From Gracilaria caudata (taxonomy: Eukaryota > Rhodophyta > Florideophyceae > Gracilariales > Gracilariaceae): a stretch of DNA of 12,828 bases. The notes below the pieces were generated by a model. That model did not search any database, was not told the origin of the DNA, and saw nothing but the letters and a program-made list of their open reading frames with translations. Positions 1 through 7,328 of this stretch are shown piece after piece (the stretch's first letter is position 1; every line of letters begins with the position of its first letter). Made by a program: the position numbers and the translations under genes. The stretch spans positions 1 to 12,828 of the forward strand of contig JASCIV010000756.1 in assembly GCA_030374735.1 (NCBI GenBank). The letters are read 5' to 3'.

Positions 1-2606
1 AGGTGCATTGGAAATGCATTGCAAATCCATGAAAAAGTGCCGAGATGTTGAAATCTCATTGGGAAGTCAATGACAAACGTTTCCGCCTGGGCAAATGCTA
101 CTTACAAGCTGTACGCTTCGGCTCACGGACAGCTCGAGCATTCCTGTCACGGGTTCTCCGACTGTTGAGCTAAGACGAGCAGTCCCGTCTATCATTTCAC
201 TTCACTACCAGACGATTGATGGAACATCAAAGTGCTTAGACACCATCCGCATCCAAATCAGAGCACTTCAATACTGCTGGAGTGAAAATTGAGGACGTTA
301 CTAGAAAGTTCTCAGCGCCGACTCCTGTGGCAGATCCAGATAACGTAAATGCAGATAAACAGAAAGGGATCCCCCGTCTAACTGAAGCCAACAAGATGGG
401 TCCCCTCACTTCCGAAAGAAGGGAGTAAGCAAAGCTCTCAATTTAACGATCCTGGACATACCGTCGTGGATGTGGCTGCCATGGCTCCCGCAACTATTGC
501 AAATGTTGGGTAGGACTGAAGAAGTGATAGTAAAATCCATATTTTCTCGCATTGCACGCCAATTCGCTTCGTGAACACGGCGAAGGAACGAGTCCGGAAG
601 GCAAATTGAAGTACATGAAAATGCAGAAAGGGCTCGAGAAGATGGAAAGTGCAACACCCGCCAGCGGCAAGGACCAGTCAAGATTCATGGAGCAAAAAGA
701 GCGATTTAAAACCAACATATTAACTGCGCGCAAGTCCCTGGAAAAGTGCCTCAACTCCTATCACTTGTATGTGTAGCGACAACGACGGATCCAAGAAAGC
801 ATTCATGCCGGTCAAGGACCGCATCACATCCTTTCCGTGACTCAATCGAATTCTGCTAAGGCCAAATCCGATCAGCCGGATGCTAAGGCTGATAAGCTCC
901 ATGACACAAAGAATTGTAACGGGAATTATTCTGATGCGAAAACCAAAAAAGGGGAGCTGGGTGCTCCGAAGAACCAGGACGAGACAAAGAAAGCCCCAGG
1001 AGCTGCAAGCTAGAAGACATCCGATTGCGAGGCTAGAGTCTAATGCTACTCTGTAGGAGATATCTGATATAGTCATGGCGCATATCGCCAAGTATCACCA
1101 GGTTACATTCCTGGAACTGGAACTGAAGGGTATTGCAATATATCTATCTCATCGATTGAAGATTGAGAGAGGAGAGATATTGTTTGGCTTGATGAATGTA
1201 CTGTTGTTGAAAGGCTATCAGGGCGGAGCTATGAGCTGGAATGAGGACATCATGCCTTCAATTCGAAGCGCATTGGAAGAGATATCACGCAGCTCATTCG
1301 GTATTGGAGTAGCAGGAATCAAATATGGAGCTGTCGAGCAGAAACTTGGGGCGGAATTAGCTTTCCTTAAGGAAGCCTTTGCAGCAGAGTTGCACCCCCT
1401 GACTGCCAAGGACTTTCCGAACGACGTGAACATATTTATCCAACGTCGGCCACGCTGGCAAAGAATCTTTCGGAAACGTATAGATTCGTTGCCAGATTTT
1501 GTCAAGCTTGAAAACCTATCCAAAAAAATGCTAAACATTAATGGCAGCGATACTGAAGTGTTTGGACTGTGGAACGGATGGGACAGAACCGTGTGCTGTG
1601 CCATGCGGCGATTCAACGCTTGAGAAGTGATTTGAAGGTGATACAGCACGCAAAGAGTTGCTACAGAGGCCCGTGTGCTTGGAAGCGATGGAAAGTGGTA
1701 CAAGTTTATGGTAGAACACGTCTCACAACACAAATTGCGCAAAACCGGGCCGGGCAGATGTACAGGCTATTGCACGAGTGGGTGTTCGCCAAGGACGCAG
1801 TGGCCGTGCAGCATCGCGTTCACCTAGTGGTGCCGCGGTACATTGCCACCGGATATCAGTCGCGACTGGTTTGTAACGAAGGCGAGGTGAGCAGCGTGTC
1901 GGAGGGCTTGGAGGTGCACCTGCAGAAACGGGGGGAAAGCTGCGATGACGTGATCATGGCGTTCCGCGAGGCAGACCAGCAGACGACGGAGCGCCGGATG
2001 GGCCAGGATCTTCGCCGTCTAGACGGAGAAGCGCTGAGTGAGAGTGAAGTGTTCGACGCGCGAATGGAGGCTTATGAGAAAGTATGTCGGAAGCGAGTAG
2101 GGGAAGATGTGTTCGCGAAATGGATAAAAGGGCGAATGCGGACGGCGCAGCAGCTTGTCTCGTTCAGAAAGCGGTTCTCAGAGACGGTGAGCTACGGCAG
2201 CGCGGAGTCGTTCGTGCTGGCTGTCGGTTGCAGACGTCCACAGAAAATGATGTTCTGTTGGGAAAGTGGGGCAGTTCAGCACATGGCATTTCAGGTATTG
2301 AGCTGTCGCGGAGGAGTCTTAGACCATGATGAGGAGGTGCCTTTCCCGCAGGCACGCAATCTGCCGCGCGAGATGGGAGCGAATGTGGTGAGGGGAGTGC
2401 TTCACGGTTCGCTGGTGCGCGCGTTGCGGAGCATGATGGAGATTGTACTGGAAAGCGTGATGCGCGTGGAGGAGCAAGGCTAAGTCGCGCGTGACCGTGA
2501 GAATGGTGGTAAGATGGACGAAAAGCGGGCCCGCCTTTCGTCCATCAGGGTGGACGAGTTGGAGCAAGTTGAGCTCGCGCTCTCCGACGCGGCGTGGGCG
2601 TATTAA
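1..2606 (+). pseudogene. Decayed TRRAP/Tra1-like PIKK pseudokinase gene, 3' end only
   Basis: TRRAP/Tra1 is the giant, catalytically dead PIKK-family scaffold that recruits SAGA and NuA4-type histone acetyltransferases to activators in the nucleus. The match is spread over several reading frames. FAT-domain pieces include RFGSRTARAFLSRVLRLL (about 114-167) and IPSWMWLPWLPQLLQML (about 455-508). A Lys-rich linker lies at about 858-1010. The pre-kinase segment is at 1039-1600 (PNDVNIFIQRRPRWQRIF). A short segment with LGSDGKWYKFMVEH lies at 1675-1720. The pseudokinase domain runs from 1740 on, with HRVHLVVPRY, a WTFRK-like VSFRKRF and PREMGANVVRGVLHGSL. At least five frame changes and several in-frame stops occur, e.g. 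TAA 168-170, TAG 237-239, TAG 774-776 and TAA 2481-2483. After the last stop the same frame stays open for 40 more codons to TAA 2604-2606. No intron explains the shifts. The full gene would be about 11 kb, so most of it lies left of the window or is missing. Family assignment is firm; the decayed state is inferred from the frames. Confidence 0.8.
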
Positions 2607-2731
2607 GTGCGACTGTAAAGCGGAAATGGGGAGGAGGCGCTTTCTTTGGCGACGCCCTCGTGGAGAAGGGTTGCGCGGTTAACAACGTTGCGCGCATGAA
2701 GTGTAGCTGCCAGCCTTGGTACTGAACTGTG

Positions 2732-2737
2732 AATAAA
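2732..2737 (+). terminator. Poly(A) signal AATAAA after the TRRAP-like pseudogene
   Basis: A canonical AATAAA hexamer lies 126 bases after the last stop of the TRRAP-like frame. This spacing suits a short eukaryotic 3' UTR. No A-rich tail follows, so it looks like a genomic 3' end, not a retroposed mRNA copy. Confidence 0.5.
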
Positions 2738-2839
2738 GCGGAAGGGGGAATTATTCGTTGTTCAATAGCTTTGCTGGAGGCCGTATGGTGATTTCTCGCG
2801 CAGCAGTCGGTTCACGGCCAAACTGTACGTGAACGCCGT

Positions 2840-2856
2840 CGCCTTCCGCGAAGGCG
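2840..2856. repeat. Perfect 7-bp hairpin CGCCTTC-CGC-GAAGGCG
   Basis: The arms CGCCTTC (2840-2846) and GAAGGCG (2850-2856) are exact complements around a 3-base loop. It sits about 100 bases after the AATAAA signal. The function is unknown and it could be chance. Confidence 0.4.
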
Positions 2857-2880
2857 TTTGAAAATGCAAAGAGCATCGGT

Positions 2881-2938
2881 CATGAACCCGTCGTATATTG
2901 AAGGTAGGATGTCCCGCTCCTACCGCTCACCGTTCATG
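2881..2938. repeat. Nested inverted repeat (two 7-bp stems)
   Basis: The outer arms are CATGAAC (2881-2887) and GTTCATG (2932-2938). The inner arms are GGTAGGA (2903-2909) and TCCTACC (2918-2924) with an 8-base loop. Both stems are exact. The layout could be a folded RNA, a small transposon footprint or coincidence. Confidence 0.4.
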
Positions 2939-3072
2939 TTAAGCTGCAGTAGCTCCTATTGAAATAAAAAGATTCTAATATTTTCCTTTGCAAGGGCTAT
3001 TGAGTATTTAATTAAAAGATAGTGAAATATATGTACATATCGACTTTGTAATGAAATTTTGTTGCAAAATAG

Positions 3073-3825
3073 TTCTGCCTGGTGAAGGTGGCTACAGCAA
3101 AAATGACCGCAGCGCAGAAGCGCTACAAAGCCTACTACGACCGAGCGGTGAAGCGAGTTACCAAGGTGGAAGTCGGGTAATATATCTTTATTGACGCCCC
3201 AACTGGCGGGTCACGGCCGACCCCAGCAGAAGAGAAGGACTACATTACCATTGATGGTGATATTCGGTCTAAACTCCTGCCCAAGGCTGCAGGCCTCTAC
3301 GGGGTGATAGCAGCGAATGAACACACCGTGACGGTCTTAATGGATGGACTCGAAAACACCTTATCGGTGGACCGAATTACTCTCGATCGAATTCCCCGCA
3401 CCCACGCAGAAGCGTGGGTTACGGAGGCGACCACGGCGCAGGAAGGTGATAAAGTAACGGTCACCGGCACCGATGTGGTAAATATGGGTGCGGAGGCTCA
3501 GCCGCAGGAGAGACCGGTCACAGCTGACCCCACGGGTCTTGCGACAGAGCCCCTACGGGACAAGAGTCCAGGCCGTATCGACGGACAGAACACGGTCAAC
3601 CATAATTGTGGGACGGACGGCCACAGCTCCACACCCACACCTCAGGAATGGGCCGTGGATACCACTGTTGGTCACCGACACGAACACCAGGGGTTGAAGT
3701 ACCGTGTACGATGGTATGGCTATACAGCGGAAGAAGACACATTTGAACCTCCTGGTCATATTCCCCACAACTTCCGTCTACGGTATTGGCGTAGGCGTGG
3801 GGAAACACCACCCTCTGACGCCTAA
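3073..3825 (+). pseudogene. Chromovirus pol 3' end: integrase tail plus chromodomain
   Basis: Integrase inserts the cDNA of Ty3/gypsy elements, and its C-terminal chromodomain directs insertion to particular chromatin. The frame opens after TAG 3070-3072. It begins with a typical integrase C-terminal run containing RYKAYYDRAVKRV (about 3121-3159) and then VEVG before TAA 3178-3180. After the stop the frame resumes with YIFIDAPTGG. It then continues without a break through KLLPKAAGLYGVI and a polar linker to a chromodomain near 3650-3790. The chromodomain contains VGHRHEHQGLKYRVRWYGY followed by EEDTFEP, i.e. the expected aromatic and acidic residues. The end is TAA 3823-3825. Everything upstream of the integrase tail is missing. 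The premature stop falls where the family normally has Gly-Asp, and is the only lesion in about 250 codons. Confidence 0.87.
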
Positions 3826-3850
3826 CAAACGCGCTGCAGTGCATCGCGCT

Positions 3851-3870
3851 AAGGAGGGGGGAGGCAGGAG
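3851..3870 (+). other. Polypurine-tract-like run just after pol
   Basis: A purine run of 20 bases (one C) starts 25 bases after the pol stop. This is the usual place for a chromovirus plus-strand primer tract. The next bases, TCATTGTGTTAACC, include a TG that could start an LTR, but I found no matching LTR end. It may be the ancestral tract, left inside after the antisense gene was gained. Confidence 0.3.
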
Positions 3871-3945
3871 TCATTGTGTTAACCGAGCTGGTTCGTAAGT
3901 GGATAAGAAAAACAGTCAGGAGAAGAGGACAAGACAAAGATTTGC

Positions 3946-3951
3946 TTTATT
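3946..3951 (-). terminator. Antisense poly(A) signal AATAAA
   Basis: The plus strand reads TTTATT, so the minus strand has AATAAA. It lies 74 bases beyond the last stop (4025) of the antisense gene. It supports the view that this gene was transcribed as its own antisense mRNA, ending close to the oppositely oriented pol stop. Confidence 0.5.
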
Positions 3952-4024
3952 CAAATGCATACGGGAGTACCAACGACGTGTGAAGGAGACAAGAAGAAGA
4001 GAACAGGACTCTTGCACCGGCCGG

Positions 4025-6220
4025 TTAACCGAGAAACCGTTCGTCGTCCATGAAGTCGGATGCAGGAACGACGCCAGGGCCGCCGCCAGGGCCGACACCC
4101 CCACCAAGTTGGTTGGGCTAGCCCGGAGTCCCACTCATGGACCCCGACGACCAGTGCGGTGCAGGTCCCTGAGACCCACTTGAGTGAATGCCGGGAGGCA
4201 ACGGAGGCAGCGAGGACGACGCGACAGGAGCTGGAGCCGAGGTGGTGCTAGTTGGAGCAGGCATCGGAACATTACCCACGGGGTACGTAGCCAAGTTTCC
4301 CGGAAGGGGACTCGCAGTGGTGCCGAGCAACGGGTCGCCGTCGGTATTGGCGCCGTCAACAATCGCACCCAAGTCGGTGACGTACTGCGTTACAGCCTGG
4401 CACATACCACCCTGGAAGTGGTTGCGGAACGCTACCAAACGGTTGAGCGCAGCGACGTAGTCGGCGTGACGCGGGATGAGTTGCTCGAGAAGGGCCAGCG
4501 CTTCCTGTCCATTACGGGGACCGGGACGGTTGAGACATGTGACGCACATGCGTTGGATACGCATAAGGGCGCCGCTCAAAGCAGGAGCCGTGACCGGTTC
4601 ACCACCGCCAGCGGTAGGCCGATTCACCGACAACGGTTGCGATGGACCAGCGGTTGGCGGGGGAGGAACCGAATACGGTACTTGGATCTCGGCGACATTG
4701 GAGACGGAACCGCCAGCATAAGAGTAGCACCACTCGGATTAGCCTCGTCGGGTGTTTCCACTGCGTGTTCGAACGGCGGAGCGGTTTCGGTCGCCGGCAT
4801 CTCACCTGGAAGGAACCTCTTGCCCGGCGTCGACACCTTAAGGTCGTCGAAGTTCCAAACCTCCCAATTCTGGTACCGGTCCTGACGCCACTTGTGGTTG
4901 AGGGACGCAGCGAGGTACGCTTCGAGGTGCGCGACCGTGAAGGAGGTGCCGTTCACGATATAAGAGGTACCGACACGGCGAATCAGCTCAATCACATCAG
5001 GGGTGAGCCGTAAAAGACGGCCGATAGGCGAATAACCATAAGTGGTGATGTTTTGATCCGAGCATCGGCTATCACAAGTATTACCGTCGCGGGAGGCCTG
5101 TAAGGCCAAGATGGCAACCATTAGGGCTCACTCGGCTAAGGCGATCGACCAAATGGTGTGGTAGTAGCCCTCGTTCCGCTGGACGAGACTGCCAAAATAT
5201 GCCAAGACCGGTGAAGTCGTCACACATGACCATAACGGGCCCACCAGGACGGTTGCACCACGTACCAGTGACGGCGAATATCATCGTTCTGCGAGTAGAA
5301 CTCGACGTTGTGAAAACCATGCATGGTGCGGAATAAGCTGGGGCGATGGCGCATACGAGATTCGAAAGCGGCATCCGCGCCCCACCGATCGCGGTCACAC
5401 CAATGTATTCGGTCGTACGGAGCGTCCAGCGCCAGTATGTTGTCGCCAGAAGGCACCAGGCGGCGCTCTTACCGACACGGTGAACCATCTGAACCAGGTT
5501 GCGGAAGTAGGGGAACTCTTCGTTACATCGAATGTACGCCAAGTCTCCGGGGATCACCGGAGGGATGAAATACCGAAACAGTGCGTGGCGCTTTCGCTGT
5601 CCGAAACATCCCTTCCTCCCAGGGCGAGGTTGGTTTTCACGATTCCATACCGGTAACGAGATGGGAAGGGTGCCCATGCGGTGGCAGTCCCAGCGAGGCC
5701 AAGCGGCGTAGTCTGTCCGCAGAGGGTGCTTGTGCATACTACCGATACCGGTTGAGTTCACCGAAATCGGCCACGAGTTGGTTTGGAGGACGTTAGTGGG
5801 CACCTCTTCAGGTAAAGGCCCGAAGGGGCGGCCAGGAGTCTGCGCAGCCACCACAAGATACGGATTGAAGGTTGACGGACCGGCTATCGGCACCCCGCTC
5901 CCTGGCGCCCCACCACTAGGTGTTCCTGGAGGCCCATCGTGGGTAGGATAGGAAGTCGGTACCGGAGCGGTGAGAGAGCGACCATGCATGCGGCTACGCG
6001 TATTGGGCTTCGAAATGCCGCGGGAGCCCCGGCTCCCACGAGATCCACGGGAACCCCTACCACTCATTGTTGAGGGCTCTAACCAAGATGGTGCGACTCG
6101 AGGAATCGGCTCGACATCCAGGTCTATATACCCATCCGGGTTGCGCGCGCGGGGCACCGACATGAACCCTTCGGGTGTGGCGTCCGCTGATAAACAGGCG
6201 TTCGCGCCCACGGCGGGCAC
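4025..6220 (-). pseudogene. Antisense Gag/capsid-like gene of unknown family, broken
   Basis: I do not recognise the family. In minus-strand order the reading starts at ATG 6220 or, more likely, ATG 6066, which opens an Arg/Gly/Ser repeat (four GSR units). A Pro/Gly-rich stretch follows, then a folded-looking core with many aromatic residues (YIRCNEEFPYFRNLVQMVHR near 5540-5480). The last part is Pro/Ser/Ala-rich (about 4280-4120). The frame changes near 5680, 5580, 5460, 5225 and 4735. In-frame stops are TGA 5130-5128 and TAG 4120-4118. After that TAG the frame stays open for 30 Gly-rich codons ending DDERFLG, with TAA 4027-4025. Each segment looks coding up to its break and resumes in another frame, which indicates one decayed gene of about 720 codons. 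A basic, repeat-rich N-terminus and a Pro/Gly/Ala-rich C-terminus recall capsid proteins of toti-like dsRNA viruses and some Gag proteins. That is resemblance only. A host protein remains possible. Confidence 0.55.
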
Positions 6221-6785
6221 GAACCGGATCGGTGCATGCTCCGCGACGCTTCAGACGGGCGATTCGCGGACCACAAGGGGGTACTAATTGGTGGAAGGTC
6301 AGGAGAGCGACCGAACGGCAAGGAGTTCTCGGCCATTGCAGTCGAACCGACACGGTACTGCGCTTCCCAAGAGCCAAAAGAGCAACGGAACACCACGGCG
6401 GGGAAGACGGCGCACGCGCACGCGAATGCAACGCAAAGACGTAATGCTTCAGAGGTGGTCGGAAGATGACGGACACCGGATACGGAGCAATACCCAGCCC
6501 CCCAAGCTCCAAGGAGCGCAAACAGAGAAGGTGAAAACGAAACGGATGCGGAGCGACGGAGCGACGGGGCGACCCAGGAGATGTCAGAGAAGAAGAAACA
6601 CCACGTTGCTAAGTGGGCGAGGTCTGCTCCAACCCGTTCGATGATCGGCCGCGGAAGATCATTGCAATACCGAAGCGGGACGGACAGGAGCGCAGACACG
6701 TCAACCGATGCGGTGATGGCAGTTCGCATGCGCCGTGGCCACCGAAACGGTCCAGACAGTGCAGCCACGAGGCGTACCTGCGTCT
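6221..6785 (-). other. GC-rich leader upstream of the antisense gene
   Basis: No convincing gene is seen on either strand. Open frames exist on both strands (e.g. minus 6768-6124), but their translations are rich in Arg, Ser and Pro as expected from random GC-rich sequence, and none shows a domain. On the minus strand it would be a 5' leader of about 550 bases between the LTR-like segment and the capsid-like gene. Part of 6066-6220 reads smoothly in the antisense gene's frame, so its true start is uncertain. Confidence 0.4.
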
Positions 6786-6795
6786 AGGAGGGAGG
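6786..6795 (+). other. Polypurine tract candidate before the 3' LTR
   Basis: AGGAGGGAGG is a ten-base pure purine run, separated by TC from a TGT that could open an LTR. This is the expected arrangement of a plus-strand primer tract and 3' LTR in a plus-oriented retroelement. Confidence 0.4.
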
Positions 6796-6842
6796 TCTGT
6801 AATATAGTGGGCCCTCCCAGTTGCATGGCTGGTGGCACGCTT

Positions 6843-6960
6843 CCACGTGGGACCAAGTTGGTGTTTCACTACTAATCTTAGTTTAATACTCGGAAGTTAA
6901 TTCTATAATATTTAGTTAATGAGGTGCACCTCCCTGTGCACCTCCAGCTGGCCACGTGGC
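6843..6960. promoter_or_regulatory. Palindrome cluster with two CACGTG boxes
   Basis: CCACGTGG lies at 6843-6850 and GCCACGTGGC at 6951-6960; both are perfect palindromes with the CACGTG core bound by bHLH and bZIP factors. Between them GAGGTGCACCTC (6921-6932) is a perfect 12-base palindrome, and GTGCACCTCC is repeated at 6924-6933 and 6936-6945. A regulatory role in the LTR or in the antisense gene's promoter is inferred from the clustering. Confidence 0.35.
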
Positions 6961-6985
6961 TGTAATGCCGCGGTGCCAAGGGGAG

Positions 6986-7025
6986 GGCGCCGCTCACCTC
7001 ATATAGGTCAGCCCGAAGGCGCCGC
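6986..7025. repeat. Short direct repeat GGCGCCGC x2
   Basis: GGCGCCGC occurs at 6986-6993 and again at 7018-7025, 32 bases apart, either side of the TATA-like sequence. GGCGCC is itself palindromic. It may be part of the LTR promoter; chance is possible in this GC-rich stretch. Confidence 0.3.
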
Positions 7026-7295
7026 CACCCCCTCGATAATGAAGTTAAGTACCCCCCTGGTTAAGTATTTCACACTAAGGCTTCTACAGTGGACCTCTTG
7101 GGATAACCAGTACCTCTCAGATTTTACTAGCACGCTGTGCGCCTGCCACCACACGTACGAAGTGGTACAGATAAGCCAGCCGGCTATCTCGCACCTCACC
7201 GTGGTCGGTACTTCTCACACCTTTCAGGTATCCCTTCTACACCTTCTAGGTTGAGCACTACGCGCGCTTCCTAGCCAAGCGACGACCGAACACCA

Positions 7296-7328
7296 TTCTG
7301 GTTCTAGCTCGCGCCTAGTATACCAGAA
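7296..7328. repeat. Inverted repeat TTCTGGT...ACCAGAA at the element boundary
   Basis: TTCTGGT (7296-7302) and ACCAGAA (7322-7328) are exact complements. CTAG also occurs inside both arms, giving an imperfect longer stem. The repeat straddles the join between the LTR-like segment and the transposase relic. It might be an insertion or excision scar. Confidence 0.35.

Larger units (their letters stand above)
2738..3072. other. Non-coding spacer with small hairpins, turning AT-rich
   Basis: I see no gene here. The first half is mixed in composition and carries three inverted repeats. The second half (about 2955-3072) is AT-rich and holds a perfect 12-base palindrome, ATATGTACATAT, at 3029-3040. 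The AT-rich stretch ends where the integrase frame opens, so the 5' truncation point of the retroelement probably lies near 3070. Confidence 0.5.
3073..7292 (+). mobile_element. Candidate 5'-truncated chromovirus (Ty3/gypsy) element with an antisense insert
   Basis: In plus-strand order this interval has the integrase C-terminal tail and chromodomain (3073-3825), a purine tract, a long antisense gene (6220-4025), a second purine tract (6786-6795) and a TGT...ACA segment (6798-7292) placed where a 3' LTR should be. No 5' LTR, primer-binding site, gag, protease, reverse transcriptase or RNase H is in the window, so the element is 5'-truncated. That all parts belong to one element is an inference. 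The pol relic and the 3' LTR candidate could instead come from two insertions with the antisense gene arriving separately. Confidence 0.4.
6798..7292 (+). repeat. Candidate 3' LTR (TGT...ACA, about 495 bp)
   Basis: The segment starts TGTAATATAG right after a polypurine tract and ends GACCGAACA just before the piggyBac-like relic begins. It therefore has the 5'-TG...CA-3' ends of LTRs. It has no convincing reading frame. It contains a TATA-like CATATAGG near 6999-7006, two CCACGTGG-type boxes and short direct repeats, which fit a U3-type regulatory region. No second copy is in the window and I could not confirm a target-site duplication. The right end is chosen by its ACA and by where transposase similarity begins. 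Confidence 0.35.

Noticed and set aside
1..2606. Introns as the cause of the frame changes in the TRRAP-like region
   Set aside because: Matching protein segments lie almost back to back across the changes (e.g. near 1660-1675 and 1740), leaving no room for introns with GT...AG ends.
4184..4885. A plus-strand 233-codon frame opposite the antisense gene
   Set aside because: It is Arg/Gly-rich and lacks any motif. The minus-strand segments over the same bases read as natural protein and have a poly(A) signal in the right place, so this is a shadow.
6124..6768. A minus-strand 214-codon frame in the leader of the antisense gene
   Set aside because: The composition is typical of chance GC-rich frames, no domain is visible, and it overlaps the capsid-like start in another frame.
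7293..7310. A possible retrotransposon primer-binding site (TGGTTCTAGC at 7299) after the LTR-like segment
   Set aside because: A primer-binding site would mean this is a 5' LTR with internal sequence to the right, but transposase sequence follows at once and the polypurine tract lies on the left. I also could not match it to a tRNA 3' end.
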